Shown: positions 46,145 to 55,068, numbered from the stretch's first letter. The stretch is 64,000 nt of DNA from Dechloromonas sp. (GCA_028689015.1 JAQTXC010000007.1:1-64000), one strand, 5' to 3'. Notes: generated by a model from the sequence alone, not told the origin. Program-made: numbers and translations.

Positions 46145-46888
46145 TCACCAACTAGTAGCCAGCGGCTTCTCGCCGAAATGCAGGCAGGCAATCCCGAATG
46201 ACAAGTTTTCCCAGCGCACATTGACCAAGCCGGCCGCACCGACCAAGGCGGCAAAAGCCGTCTGGTCAGGAAAGCGCCTAATCGATTCAACCAGATACTG
46301 GTAGGCGATCGGTTGGCCGGCCACAGCCGCCCCGAGGCGGGGAATCACCAGCCAGGAATAGAGATCGTAGAACGGCGCCAGCCAGCACAGCGGGGGCGAA
46401 AACTCTAGGCAGACGAAATGCCCGCCGGGTTTCAGCACGCGCTGGATTTCGGCCAGCGCCTGACTAAGCCGGGTCGCGTTACGCAGGCCGAAGGAAACGG
46501 TGAGCAGATCGATGCTGTTGGCGGCAAAAGGGAGCGCTTCGGCCTCACCGGCCAGCCAGTTGAGTGCGACACCGCCCTGCACCCGACCGGCCGCCATCAT
46601 CGCCAGGCTAGGGTCGCAGACGGTGACAATGCGTTCACCATCAGCGAGCAGGCGCGCCACGTCACCGGTACCGCCGGCGAGGTCGACGACCTGCCCGGTG
46701 ATGCCGGCGCAGCGGCGGCGCAGACAGCGCTTCCACAGGCGGTGGATGCCGAAGCTCATCAAGTCGTTCATCAGATCGTAGCGCGGCGCGACGACTTCGA
46801 AGACTTCGCGGATGCGTGCCCGGCGTTCGTCGGTGACGACCGGCTGACGGCCGAAGCTGTGTTCGAGCGGATCGATGCTATCCGGCAT
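46145..46888 (-). CDS. UbiE/MenG-family quinone methyltransferase-like protein
   Basis: A 247-residue class I methyltransferase with UbiE signatures: FEVVAPRYDLMNDLMSFGIHRLWKR near residue 30, VVDLAGGTGDVARLLADG (SAM loop), LTVSFGLRNATRLSQALAEIQRVLKPGGHFVCLEFS. It ends the nos operon, two bases after the tlpA-like gene. A housekeeping ubiE is expected elsewhere in the genome, so this may be a specialised copy acting on a quinone used for N2O respiration. That role is an inference; only the family is seen. Confidence 0.88.
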   Translation of the reverse strand: MPDSIDPLEHSFGRQPVVTDERRARIREVFEVVAPRYDLMNDLMSFGIHRLWKRCLRRRCAGITGQVVDLAGGTGDVARLLADGERIVTVCDPSLAMMAAGRVQGGVALNWLAGEAEALPFAANSIDLLTVSFGLRNATRLSQALAEIQRVLKPGGHFVCLEFSPPLCWLAPFYDLYSWLVIPRLGAAVAGQPIAYQYLVESIRRFPDQTAFAALVGAAGLVNVRWENLSFGIACLHFGEKPLATSW

Positions 46889-46890
46889 GG

Positions 46891-47382
46891 CTACTTGAGC
46901 AGCGCTTCGGCGAGGGCGCTCAGCTCGGTCGGACTGATCCGCCCAGCGCGGGCAAGAATGACCTTGCCGCTACGGTCGACCGCCACGGTGAAGGGCAAAC
47001 CCATCACCTTGTTGCCGAGCGCCTGCATCAGTTCCAGGCCCTGCGTCTTACCGATCAGGACGTGGTAGTCCATCTCGTAAGCCTTGGCGAACTCGCGCAC
47101 CGGGTCGGCCTGGTCTTCGATGCTGATGCCGAGCACGATCAGCCCCTTGCCCTTGTACAGGCGGTCGACCTTGGCAAAATCGGGAATTTCGGCGCGGCAG
47201 GGGCTGCACCAGCGCGCCCAGAAATTGACGATGAGCGGCTTGCCCTGCCACTGGCGCAAGGCCTGCGGCTGGCCGGCGAGATCATTGAAAGTGGTCGCGA
47301 AGAGCGGATTGTGCGGCGCCGGCTCGGCCAGCGCCAGGGCAGCCCAGCCAAGCAGGGCGAACAGCGCCAGGCGGTATTTCAC
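46891..47382 (-). CDS. TlpA-like thiol-disulfide protein of the nos operon
   Basis: A 163-residue exported thioredoxin-fold protein. The signal peptide is MKYRLALFALLGWAALALA; the active site is FWARWCSPCRAEIPD (CxxC near residue 67) and the cis-Pro region is MGLPFTVAVD. It could reduce apo-copper sites of NosZ or its chaperones in the periplasm. The start is GTG at 47380-47382, overlapping the nosY stop (GTGA), which the track misses by extending to 47910 through nosY. Confidence 0.87.
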   Translation of the reverse strand: MKYRLALFALLGWAALALAEPAPHNPLFATTFNDLAGQPQALRQWQGKPLIVNFWARWCSPCRAEIPDFAKVDRLYKGKGLIVLGISIEDQADPVREFAKAYEMDYHVLIGKTQGLELMQALGNKVMGLPFTVAVDRSGKVILARAGRISPTELSALAEALLK

Positions 47383-48206
47383 GGCAGGTCGCCGCGCTTG
47401 AACACGAAGTAGCCGGCGCAGGCGTTGAGCAGGCCGATCAGTGTCGGATAGACCAGCGCGAACAGGCGGAAGCCCTCTGCGCCGAACAGGTCGAGTACGA
47501 CATAGGCGGATGGCCCGAGCACGATCAGTTGCGGGTCGAACATGGCGAGCGCCGCGGTGCGGAAGACCTGCAGCGGATTCAACAGGGCGAGCATGACGGC
47601 GACTTCGGGTGCCACCTTGCCCTGGATCATGACACCGAGCAGGATCAGGTCGAGAAAAAGGAGCAGAGCGAGCCAGACCATGAAGGCTGCGCCCTGCGCC
47701 ATATCGGTGCTGCGCGCCAAGGCCGAGATCAGCATACCGATACCGAGGAAGCAGACCGACATCACGGCGAGCAAGGCGCTGTAATAGCCAAAAATCGCCC
47801 ACGGCACCTCGATGTCCTGGATGGTCGCCCAGCCAACCGCGGCGAGCATGGCTAGGAAGACTGGCGCGAAGACGACGATGTAGCGGCCGATGATCTTGCC
47901 CCAGAACCACGCAAACAGCGACACTGGCAGCGACAGCAGGTATTCGAAGACACCCGCCTCACGGTCGCCGGCAACCGAGCGCACCGTGGTGATCAGTACG
48001 AAGATGGGCAGGATCGCCATAGTCAGCTGGATATAGGTGACGAGAAGACGCGATAGGCCAATGAAACCGAGCACACGCGACTCGGTCAGGCCGAACAGGA
48101 AAAGCATCGCGACAATGCCGCCGAAGATCAGCGTGTAGATCTGAAACCAGCGCGCACGCAAGGATTCAACAATATCAAGCTTGGCGGTCAACCACAGTTG
48201 CTTCAT
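47379..48206 (-). CDS. nosY: Nitrous oxide reductase maturation ABC permease NosY
   Basis: A 275-residue, six-span ABC-2-type permease: RARWFQIYTLIFGGIVAMLFLFGLTESRVLGFIGLSRLL, AGDREAGVFEYLLSLPVSLFAWFWGK and the final LLNACAGYFVFKRGDLP. With NosF it forms the transporter that supports CuZ assembly with NosD. It directly follows nosL in the operon. Confidence 0.93.
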   Translation of the reverse strand: MKQLWLTAKLDIVESLRARWFQIYTLIFGGIVAMLFLFGLTESRVLGFIGLSRLLVTYIQLTMAILPIFVLITTVRSVAGDREAGVFEYLLSLPVSLFAWFWGKIIGRYIVVFAPVFLAMLAAVGWATIQDIEVPWAIFGYYSALLAVMSVCFLGIGMLISALARSTDMAQGAAFMVWLALLLFLDLILLGVMIQGKVAPEVAVMLALLNPLQVFRTAALAMFDPQLIVLGPSAYVVLDLFGAEGFRLFALVYPTLIGLLNACAGYFVFKRGDLP

Positions 48207-48695
48207 TTATTTGCCCTTGGCCAGCGTCAGCCGGCGCATTTCGTTGAAATCGACGCTGCCCGACTGTGCCCTGCTTACAGCGCCAAAGTTGTAAGCCATC
48301 GGCGAAGTTTTTCTGACGTAACTTGCCTGCCGGGGATCCAACCACTGCATCTCATCCCTACTTTTACTGTCGCTGTCAGCAACCCAGAAACGAGTAGCAG
48401 CATCGGTCATCCATGGATATTTGTCGATCTTGTCTCTCTGCCAGAAAAGCAGGCAACCAACGTCATCGAACATAAAAACAGTTTGGCTGGGGCCGCCACG
48501 TATTTCTGCGGCAAAGCGACGGTCTGAAATAACCATATTGCAGCGGATACAGGTATCACGATCCCATCTGATCTCGCCCATTCCCTCCGGCCAGTTATCT
48601 TTCTTGCAGCCCGAAAGAGCCACGGCCAGAGGCGTCAACAGCAAGCTCCCGAGTCCAAGGCGGCTCACAAATTGACGACGTCCAAAATCACACAT
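48207..48695 (-). CDS. nosL: NosL copper-binding lipoprotein
   Basis: A 162-residue lipoprotein with lipobox LSGC near residue 30. The conserved NosL segment is CIRCNMVISDRRFAAEIRGG, with Cys and Met as Cu(I) ligands, followed by FMFDDVGCLLFWQ and MAYNFGAV. NosL delivers copper to apo-NosZ. The ATG at 48693-48695 (MCDFGRRQFVSRLG) has GAGGAG upstream; the track start at 48875 lies inside nosF. The order nosF-nosL-nosY differs from the common DFYL order. Confidence 0.93.
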   Translation of the reverse strand: MCDFGRRQFVSRLGLGSLLLTPLAVALSGCKKDNWPEGMGEIRWDRDTCIRCNMVISDRRFAAEIRGGPSQTVFMFDDVGCLLFWQRDKIDKYPWMTDAATRFWVADSDSKSRDEMQWLDPRQASYVRKTSPMAYNFGAVSRAQSGSVDFNEMRRLTLAKGK

Positions 48696-48697
48696 GA

Positions 48698-49564
48698 TCA
48701 GCTCCTCGCCTCTGTTAATGACAAATCGCTGACCAGCGCCGTGTAGCGCGATACGATACCAAGAAAGCGTAGGCGATCCGGGCCGGCGATTGCACCTTCC
48801 CAGACCAGGTTGTCGGCGCTGGCTGTAAACTTCCAGCCGGCTAGCGCCTTGGCAAAGGCCGGTTCGAAGCGACACAGAGCAATACGGCAGTCGAGCACTG
48901 CGGTCAGGGTCACAGCGTCGGTAACCTTGTCGTCAAGGACAATCTTGCCCATGTCCATCTCGATCACCCGGTTGACCAGGGCCGAGACCTCGTCGAGGCG
49001 GTGGCTGGAGATGATCATCGTCGCATCGTCGAGGCGTTCGGCAAGCAGATCAAAGAAGATCTTGCGCGCTTCCGGGTCGAGATTGGCGGCCGGCTCATCC
49101 ATAACCAGCACCTTAGCGTCGCGGCCAAGCGCGATGGCAATCAGCAGCTTCTGTTTCATGCCGCCAGACAGGCGCACGAACTGGCGCGCCAAGATGCTTT
49201 CGAGACCGAGTCCGAGACGGCGCGCAATGGCGTGGATGCGCTGCGGATCTGTGCCACACAGCGCGGCCGAAAATTCGATCAGTTGGCCGACCGGCATCTT
49301 GAGCGGCGGCGGCAGTTGCGGCACGAAGCCGATGTTCCCGAGCACGGTCGTCCGGTGGCTGCGCGGGTCAAGGCCGGCGATGGCGACCGTGCCGTCGAAG
49401 GTGTATTCGCCGAGCAGGCAGCGGATCAGCGTCGTCTTGCCGGCGCCGTTCGAGCCGATCAGCGCGACACGCTCACCGATCCCGATATCGAGGCTGATGC
49501 CGTCTAGAACGCGGGCGCGGCGGAAAGTCTTGGCCAAGTTGTTGAATTGGATCATGGGAGTCAT
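48698..49564 (-). CDS. nosF: NosF ABC transporter ATPase
   Basis: A 288-residue ATPase: Walker A GSNGAGKTTLIRCLLGEYTFDG, Q-loop FVPQLPP, signature LSGGMKQKL and Walker B VLVMDEPAANLDPEARK with His in ISSHRLDEV. It powers NosY in CuZ maturation. A second start at MIQFNNLAKTF (three residues in) is possible. It lies 35 bases after nosH and two before nosL. Confidence 0.94.
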   Translation of the reverse strand: MTPMIQFNNLAKTFRRARVLDGISLDIGIGERVALIGSNGAGKTTLIRCLLGEYTFDGTVAIAGLDPRSHRTTVLGNIGFVPQLPPPLKMPVGQLIEFSAALCGTDPQRIHAIARRLGLGLESILARQFVRLSGGMKQKLLIAIALGRDAKVLVMDEPAANLDPEARKIFFDLLAERLDDATMIISSHRLDEVSALVNRVIEMDMGKIVLDDKVTDAVTLTAVLDCRIALCRFEPAFAKALAGWKFTASADNLVWEGAIAGPDRLRFLGIVSRYTALVSDLSLTEARS

Positions 49565-49599
49565 CGAGTGAAAATGCCTGTTTTTATCGGGTCGAGTGC

Positions 49600-50565
49600 T
49601 CAGAGCAGTTGCGACAGACCCTTGACTTCATAACGCAGGGCACCAGTCGGGCAGACATCAACACACAAGCCGCAACGCGTGCAATCCGGCCCGAGACTCA
49701 TGCTTTCTTCACTCGCCCGGCCCTTGACCGTGACATCGAGCACATGCGGCACGAGGCAGACTTTGCGGCAATCGCCCTCGTGGAAACAATGCTCGACGTG
49801 GAAGCTGACGCGAAGTGGCGACAGGGTGCCGACCGCACCGTAAGTCAGACCGATCGGGCAGACGTAGCGGCACCAGGCACGGCGCGAATAGACAATTTCG
49901 AACACCAGTAGCAAGCCAACCCAGCCCAGCGCCAGGCTAGGCCCATAGATCAGGGCGCGCGAGAGGATGCCAGTCGGCGACAGGGTTTCGAACACTGTGT
50001 AGCCGGTGACGATGGCGAGCAGCGCAAAGAGCAGCCAGAACACGGTGCGCGTGCCGCGGTGGAACTCATGGTCAGTAATCAGCTTCTTCCCGACCAGCTT
50101 GATATGCAGCGCTTCGGCCCATTCGGCAAGCAGGTGGTAAGGGCAGACCCAGGAACAGAAGGTCCGGCCGCCGAGCAGCACCCAGATCAGGAAGACCGTG
50201 AAGGTGCCGATGAACAGGTTCACGATGATGTGCTTGTGGGCCAGCATCACCTGCAGCGCCGAATTGAGATCAATCAGGTGGAAACCGACAAAGCGCGAGG
50301 CGGTCAGCGCCCCTTCGAGAATCTGGATGTCGAGCCAGAAACTGAAGACAAACAGCAAGTTTACCGCCAGCAGAACCGCCCAGCGGCGGTTGCGCCATTT
50401 GTGACTGACCAGGTGGTGGTCGCGGGCATGCATCTTTTCCTTGATGTAGCGATCCTTGTCCTCGTACTTGAGAAACATGATCTTCTGAACCTTTTCAGAA
50501 ACCACGGCGGGCTTTTTCGGTGCAGCACCGAGCATACCCATGAACAGGTCAGTGAAGCGGCTCAT
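49600..50565 (-). CDS. nosH: NosH, membrane ferredoxin-type quinol dehydrogenase component (NapH-like)
   Basis: A 321-residue inner-membrane iron-sulfur protein with four or five spans. The conserved motifs FCSWVCPYHLLAEW and WCRYVCPIGLTYG are the paired CxxxCP motifs of NapH. The end carries Cys clusters CFHEGDCRKVCLVPH and CTRCGLCVDVCPTGAL for 4Fe-4S centres. With NosG it probably passes electrons from quinol toward the periplasmic cytochromes, the role NosR fills in other organisms. It overlaps nosG by four bases. Confidence 0.93.
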   Translation of the reverse strand: MSRFTDLFMGMLGAAPKKPAVVSEKVQKIMFLKYEDKDRYIKEKMHARDHHLVSHKWRNRRWAVLLAVNLLFVFSFWLDIQILEGALTASRFVGFHLIDLNSALQVMLAHKHIIVNLFIGTFTVFLIWVLLGGRTFCSWVCPYHLLAEWAEALHIKLVGKKLITDHEFHRGTRTVFWLLFALLAIVTGYTVFETLSPTGILSRALIYGPSLALGWVGLLLVFEIVYSRRAWCRYVCPIGLTYGAVGTLSPLRVSFHVEHCFHEGDCRKVCLVPHVLDVTVKGRASEESMSLGPDCTRCGLCVDVCPTGALRYEVKGLSQLL

Positions 50566-51416
50566 GTTAGCTCCCCTTTCCAGGTCGCCTGGGCATCAAT
50601 CACAATGGCTGCCGGCTCAGACGGACAAACCATTTCGCAGACACCACAGCCGACACAAGGCTCAAGGACAACCGGCATCATGCGGGTCGAGCCGTCGGCC
50701 GACTTGAGTTGGCGCAATTCAATGGCGCCCTTGACCGGGCACTCACGCACGCACAGGTCGCACAGCGGCAGGTCGTAGGGATGCTCGGCGATCGGTATCG
50801 GTTTCCAACGGTCGACGTCCATGTAACGCATTTTTCCGTCAAAGCCGGCACCGCGCGCCTGCCCCTTGAAACCTTTACCCTGCACTGCAAGGCATGCGGA
50901 GGGCTGGGCCAGTCGTGCAATACCAATACGTTCCTTGAGATTGAGCGTCGGCTCGGGATCGTTTTCCTTGGCCTTGAGAATAGGCGCCTCAGCGAGCAAG
51001 GCACCCTCGCGGATATTCAGTGAAGGTGGCTTCTTGTAGGTCAGTGAGCCGGTTGGACAGGCCAGGATGCACTGCACGGCATCGCAGGAGAAATCACAAG
51101 CCTGCTCACGCGGGTCGATATAAGGCACGCCAAGACCAAAGCCATCATCAATATCGCCAAGCTTGATAGCCTGCACCGGGCAGACCTGGACACACTGTCC
51201 GCATTTGATGCACGAGGACAGGAAATCTGATTCGTTGAGCGCGCCGGGCGGGCGCAGACGGTGCGGTGAGGCGTTCAGCACCGGAATGTAGCCGAGCAGC
51301 GAAAGGCCAACGACACCGCCGACCAGGCCGACCGACTGAAGAAATTTGCGCCGCGCCTTGGCAGCTTTTTCCAGCGACATCGCCGGCTTTTTCGATTTCT
51401 CGACAGGAACATTCAT
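50562..51416 (-). CDS. nosG: NosG, periplasmic ferredoxin-type protein (NapG-like)
   Basis: A 284-residue protein with a twin-arginine-like signal (KARRKFLQSVGLVGGVVGLSLLGY) and four Cys clusters for 4Fe-4S centres: CIKCGQCVQVCPVQA, CDFSCDAVQCILACPTGS, CDLCVRECPVKGA and CVGCGVCEMVCPSEP. It matches NapG/NosG electron-transfer proteins and acts with NosH. It overlaps nosD and nosH by four bases at its two ends. Confidence 0.93.
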   Translation of the reverse strand: MNVPVEKSKKPAMSLEKAAKARRKFLQSVGLVGGVVGLSLLGYIPVLNASPHRLRPPGALNESDFLSSCIKCGQCVQVCPVQAIKLGDIDDGFGLGVPYIDPREQACDFSCDAVQCILACPTGSLTYKKPPSLNIREGALLAEAPILKAKENDPEPTLNLKERIGIARLAQPSACLAVQGKGFKGQARGAGFDGKMRYMDVDRWKPIPIAEHPYDLPLCDLCVRECPVKGAIELRQLKSADGSTRMMPVVLEPCVGCGVCEMVCPSEPAAIVIDAQATWKGELT

Positions 51417-52777
51417 GACAGGGCCGGCCGTGCGGGCTTGATGAAGCGGGGCTTTTCGTCGCGCAGGATCAGGTCGGGGGTTGAGAAGGGGGCTAGGCGC
51501 TCAAGAAAATCGAGCAGTTCCATGACCGGCGAACTACGGAAAAAACGGGCAATCGGCAGTTCCATCCATATTTGGTCAGCGTAGGCGTAGAGATCGTGTT
51601 TCTGGTCCCCGTAACCGTTGCCATCGCGGTCGAAACCCTGGTAGTCGTCCCAGTAATTGCCCTGCCAGAAATTACGCGCATTATTGTTGTTGTCGCCGCG
51701 GCCACCGTAACTGACCTGGGTCAGGTTACCCTCGAAGACGTTGTCGATGACATTGTTACCTCCCGTCTCACTGTTGAACTGAATGCCAATCCCGTTGTAG
51801 GCAAAACGGTTATGTCGGAACTCAATACTACTATCGGGCTGAAAAGGCGACAGATCTGAACCAACACCGACGCCGCAGTAGATGATTTCGTTGTTCTCGA
51901 CCAGCGTACCGGAGGCTTCTTTGAAGCCGAAGCCCATGCCGGTCGCGCCTGTGGCGTGCGAAATTACGTTGTTACGAGCAACGCCGCCCTCGGTGTACAT
52001 GAAGTAGACGCCGACCGCGTTGTCGTAGAAACGGTTGTTCTCTACCACGTTGTCGTTGGCGAACATGAAATGCAGCGAGTAGCGGCTGCGCCGACCGAGA
52101 TTGCCGCGAAAGATGTTGCGGTGCGAATACCAAGCGACCATGTCGCGCGAATCGATAACTTCATTGCCTTCGACCAGATTGTCGTTGCTGTACCACAGGC
52201 GCAGGCCGTCACCACGCACACCAAGTTCGCGGTCCTTGGATCGCACCTTGTTGTTGCGTACGACGCTGTTGCTCGACTGCTTAAGATCGATGCCAAACAA
52301 ACAGTTGTCGACAACATTGCCTTCAATGACATTACGGTTACCACGCACATCAAGGCAGGAATCATCTGTATCGTGCGAGTCACCAGAACCGGTCAGGCGT
52401 AGGCCGCGGATGACCGAGTCACCAGCATTGAGCACCATGACCGTACCGCGGTCGCCAGCGTCGATAGTGACCTGGCCGCCGCCCTCGATGGTCAGCGGCT
52501 TGTCGATGACGACCGGCCCAGCATAGACGCCGGGTGCTGGCTTGATCACCGCCCCCGGTGCTGCTTGGTCGACCAGCGTCTGGAAGGGCTTCAGGCCATG
52601 TACGCGCTTGTCGCGCTGCATCAGCATGTAGGTCGGCTTCGGGCGATCGATACCGACCCGAGGTGCGGTGCTCAGGTCTGCAGTAGCGCCCAGTTGCTGC
52701 TCGGTCTTGCCGATCGGAATGACCAGCAGCATAGCGGCGGCCAGTCCGACCCGGCCCAGTGTGCTCAGGTGCCGCAT
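51413..52777 (-). CDS. nosD: NosD periplasmic maturation protein (CASH beta-helix)
   Basis: A 454-residue exported protein with signal peptide MRHLSTLGRVGLAAAMLLVIPIG. Tandem right-handed beta-helix repeats span most of it (GNRNVIEGNVVDNCLFGIDLKQSSNSVVRNNKV, FANDNVVENNRFYDNAVGVYF, YWDDYQGFDRDGNGYGD). NosD works with NosFY to provide sulfur for the CuZ centre. It starts four bases after the nosB-like gene. Confidence 0.94.
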   Translation of the reverse strand: MRHLSTLGRVGLAAAMLLVIPIGKTEQQLGATADLSTAPRVGIDRPKPTYMLMQRDKRVHGLKPFQTLVDQAAPGAVIKPAPGVYAGPVVIDKPLTIEGGGQVTIDAGDRGTVMVLNAGDSVIRGLRLTGSGDSHDTDDSCLDVRGNRNVIEGNVVDNCLFGIDLKQSSNSVVRNNKVRSKDRELGVRGDGLRLWYSNDNLVEGNEVIDSRDMVAWYSHRNIFRGNLGRRSRYSLHFMFANDNVVENNRFYDNAVGVYFMYTEGGVARNNVISHATGATGMGFGFKEASGTLVENNEIIYCGVGVGSDLSPFQPDSSIEFRHNRFAYNGIGIQFNSETGGNNVIDNVFEGNLTQVSYGGRGDNNNNARNFWQGNYWDDYQGFDRDGNGYGDQKHDLYAYADQIWMELPIARFFRSSPVMELLDFLERLAPFSTPDLILRDEKPRFIKPARPALS

Positions 52778-52781
52778 GACA

Positions 52782-53759
52782 CTACTCAGCCAGGCCTTCG
52801 CGCAACTGCTTGCGCCGGATCAGCAAGGCCAGCATCAGGCTGGCGAAGATGATGACGAGTAGGCCATAGCCCCAGTACGGATAGGAGAAGGTTGAAAATT
52901 GTGCAACCTTGCCTTCACCGAACACAGTGGGCATGAAGGGCTTGACCGTGAAGGCACCCCACGGATGCATGTTGTGGCCGAAGAACCACAGCCAGCCAGC
53001 GTAGGTGATCACGAAGAAGACCGGTAGCAGCGCCGGGACCAGCGCCAGCAGCAACTGGAAGGGACGAATTTTCGCAGTGCCGGCAATCACGACACCCATC
53101 ACCGCAAGCAGCCCGAAGATGACGAGTTGCGATACCTGGCGCACGTTGTCACCCCATTGCTGGATGCGATCCATGTCCTTAAAGAACGTGCCGGATTCAC
53201 GCATGTAATCCTGGACATGGCTTTCAAGATGGCCAAGCACGAACTGGTCGACAATCATCCAGGCGGCGACGGCGGCGAAGCCGGCGGTCAACACGATCAG
53301 ACGCGGTTTTTTCCTGGGCAGAGCGAAGGCTGCCATCATCACCGCGAAGAAGCCGAAGAAAAACTTGGCGAGCGGCTTTTCGACCGGCGCCCCGGTGGCG
53401 ATCGGGAACATGCCGACATAGTGATTGATGGTGTTCATCTCATGCACACAGTCGAGGCCTTCGGCCCCCTTGTCGACATTCTTCGCGGCATCAGTGATCG
53501 GGTTGTAGCGTTCATCCTCGGCGGCGAGATCCTTCTGAATGATTTCGCCGGCCATGCGCGTACCCTTGCCGGCAGCCTTGCAGCCGTTATAGACACCGTC
53601 GAAATGGAAATGGATGCGGATGCCGTCCGGGAAAGCATCGGGCGGATAGTTCGGGGCGGTCAGCGAGACCCACCAGATCGGTGCGAAATAGGCGGCGACC
53701 AGCGCGACCAGCGCAATGAAGGTCAGCCCACCAACGATTTTGTTCTGTTTTTCCATCAT
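52782..53759 (-). CDS. nosB: NosB-like membrane protein of clade II nos clusters
   Basis: A 325-residue membrane protein with about six spans: LTFIALVALVAAYFAPIWWVSLTAPNYPPDAFPDGIRIHFHFDGVYNGC, then HEMNTINHYVGMFPIATGAP. Its position between the nos cytochromes and nosD is that of the transmembrane protein called NosB in clade II nos clusters; its role is not established. The extracytoplasmic loop after span 1 holds HFHFDG and HEMNTINHYVGM, which could bind metal or heme. Tandem ATGs (MM) at 53757 and 53754; the track start at 53813 is too long. Confidence 0.83.
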   Translation of the reverse strand: MMEKQNKIVGGLTFIALVALVAAYFAPIWWVSLTAPNYPPDAFPDGIRIHFHFDGVYNGCKAAGKGTRMAGEIIQKDLAAEDERYNPITDAAKNVDKGAEGLDCVHEMNTINHYVGMFPIATGAPVEKPLAKFFFGFFAVMMAAFALPRKKPRLIVLTAGFAAVAAWMIVDQFVLGHLESHVQDYMRESGTFFKDMDRIQQWGDNVRQVSQLVIFGLLAVMGVVIAGTAKIRPFQLLLALVPALLPVFFVITYAGWLWFFGHNMHPWGAFTVKPFMPTVFGEGKVAQFSTFSYPYWGYGLLVIIFASLMLALLIRRKQLREGLAE

Positions 53760-53803
53760 GCCACTCTCTGTTCCTTTGACTCCCGCATTTTGTGCGAGAG
53801 AAA

Positions 53804-53828
53804 CGCTGCCCACCTCAGGCGGGCAGCG
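53804..53828 (-). terminator. Hairpin between the diheme cytochrome and nosB-like genes
   Basis: CGCTGCCC-N9-GGGCAGCG followed on the minus strand only by TTTC. Probably a partial terminator or mRNA stabiliser that lowers expression of the assembly genes relative to the cytochromes. Confidence 0.45.
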
Positions 53829-53847
53829 GGCAAAACAATGACTGCTC

Positions 53848-54573
53848 TTATTTCTTTTTGCCGGCCTTCGGCTTGCACATATTACCCGGCATCACCAGGC
53901 TCGACTGGTAGGCGGAAATCGCCACCAGTTGCTCGTTCGTATAAGGCTTGATGACCTTGACCATGTCCGGGTTGGCGTTGCGGCGATGGCCGTCGCGAAT
54001 CTCGGTCATCTGGCGCAACAGATACTTATAGTGCTGGCCGGCGATTACCGGATAGAACTTGGTCTTGTCGCCCTCGCCGTTCTTGCCGTGGCACTCGAGG
54101 CACTGCTTTTCGTACAGTTCCTTACCCTTGGCAACCTGGATCGCGGCATCCGGACCTTCATACTTGCCATGGTCGCTAGGAATGCACAGCTTCTCGATAT
54201 AGGCCGAGACGTCGGCCAGTTCCTGCGGATCGGTCAGCGTTGCGGCGAAGGGGTACATCGTCGGGTTGTCGCGCAGGCCGGCGCGGATGTCGGCCATTTG
54301 CTTGATCAGCACGGTGGTGTGCTGTCCAGCGAGCTGAGGGAAGGTGCCGTCCGGACGTCCGGCGCCGGAGGGCAGGTGGCAGGCACCGCAAACCTCGTAA
54401 GCTTCCTCGCCGTTCTTGATGTCGCCCTTGAGCTTCAGCGCTTCGATTTTTTCGCCTTCCTGGGCATTCCACTGGTAGCTCTTACCCTCGATACCCTCCT
54501 TCTTCGGAGCCGGTGGACCGGCCAAGGCGACACCTGCACTGAGCAGGCCAATCAGTAACAGTGATGCTTTCAT
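53848..54573 (-). CDS. Diheme cytochrome c of the nos cluster
   Basis: A 241-residue periplasmic cytochrome with signal peptide MKASLLLIGLLSAGVALA and two class I heme motifs: CGACH near residue 62 and CLECH near 160. Each is followed by a Met-containing segment (TMYPFAATLTD and NPDMVKVIKPYT). The two halves are similar, c4-like. It is likely an electron carrier to NosZ. The ribosome binding site GAGGAG is 8-10 bases upstream; an FNR-type box lies 70 bases before the start. Confidence 0.92.
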   Translation of the reverse strand: MKASLLLIGLLSAGVALAGPPAPKKEGIEGKSYQWNAQEGEKIEALKLKGDIKNGEEAYEVCGACHLPSGAGRPDGTFPQLAGQHTTVLIKQMADIRAGLRDNPTMYPFAATLTDPQELADVSAYIEKLCIPSDHGKYEGPDAAIQVAKGKELYEKQCLECHGKNGEGDKTKFYPVIAGQHYKYLLRQMTEIRDGHRRNANPDMVKVIKPYTNEQLVAISAYQSSLVMPGNMCKPKAGKKK

Positions 54574-54642
54574 TTTCGATCTCCTCGATGGTGTATTGTT
54601 CGAAATGCCTGACCATTGTCGGCAGTCGAAAACCCGGATGCC

Positions 54643-54656
54643 TTGATACGTATCAG
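54643..54656. promoter_or_regulatory. FNR/DNR-type binding site
   Basis: TTGATACGTATCAG matches TTGAT-N4-ATCAA at nine of ten positions. It lies 70 bases before the diheme cytochrome start, so the cytochrome-nosB-nosD assembly genes appear to have their own anaerobic promoter separate from nosZ. Confidence 0.75.
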
Positions 54657-54677
54657 TTTCCGGGAACAGGGAACGAT

Positions 54678-54986
54678 CTATTTCAGTTTAGAGAGGAATA
54701 CTGAAATCGCCTTCATTTCCTCATCACTCACCAGATGCATGACACCCTTCATGGCGGCCGTCTGGCCGTTGTTACGTGCACCACTCTTGATATCTTTCAT
54801 CTGCTGTTCGGCATAGGCCGCATTCTGGCCGGCAAGCTTCGGGTAATTCGGCATCAGCGGCTTGTCACCCTTCGGCCCGTGGCAGGCATTGCAGGTTTTT
54901 TCGGCATACAACGCGGCGCCATCCGGGGCCGCAATCACTGGGCTGGCAACAAGGCCAGCAGCAAGCAGTGCAATAACAAGTTTCAT
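54678..54986 (-). CDS. Monoheme cytochrome c of the nos cluster
   Basis: A 102-residue exported class I cytochrome: signal peptide MKLVIALLAAGLVASPVIA, heme motif CNACH near residue 32, and axial Met candidate in TAAMKGVMHLVSDEEM. It is encoded directly behind nosZ and is a likely electron donor to its CuA site. The next gene is a related diheme cytochrome, so electrons may pass through either. Confidence 0.93.
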   Translation of the reverse strand: MKLVIALLAAGLVASPVIAAPDGAALYAEKTCNACHGPKGDKPLMPNYPKLAGQNAAYAEQQMKDIKSGARNNGQTAAMKGVMHLVSDEEMKAISVFLSKLK

Positions 54987-55007
54987 CTATTTCCCCTAAA
55001 TCCGGAA

Positions 55008-55035
55008 ACAGGGGGAAGTGCTCACCACCCCCTGT
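55008..55035 (-). terminator. Hairpin downstream of nosZ
   Basis: ACAGGGGG-N12-CCCCCTGT, followed by TTTCC on the minus strand, between the nosZ stop and the monoheme cytochrome. A weak terminator or 3' end stabiliser that would allow higher nosZ levels. Confidence 0.55.
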
Positions 55036-55068
55036 GGTCAGCCTCAATTAAGGATCGAGGCATCCAAT

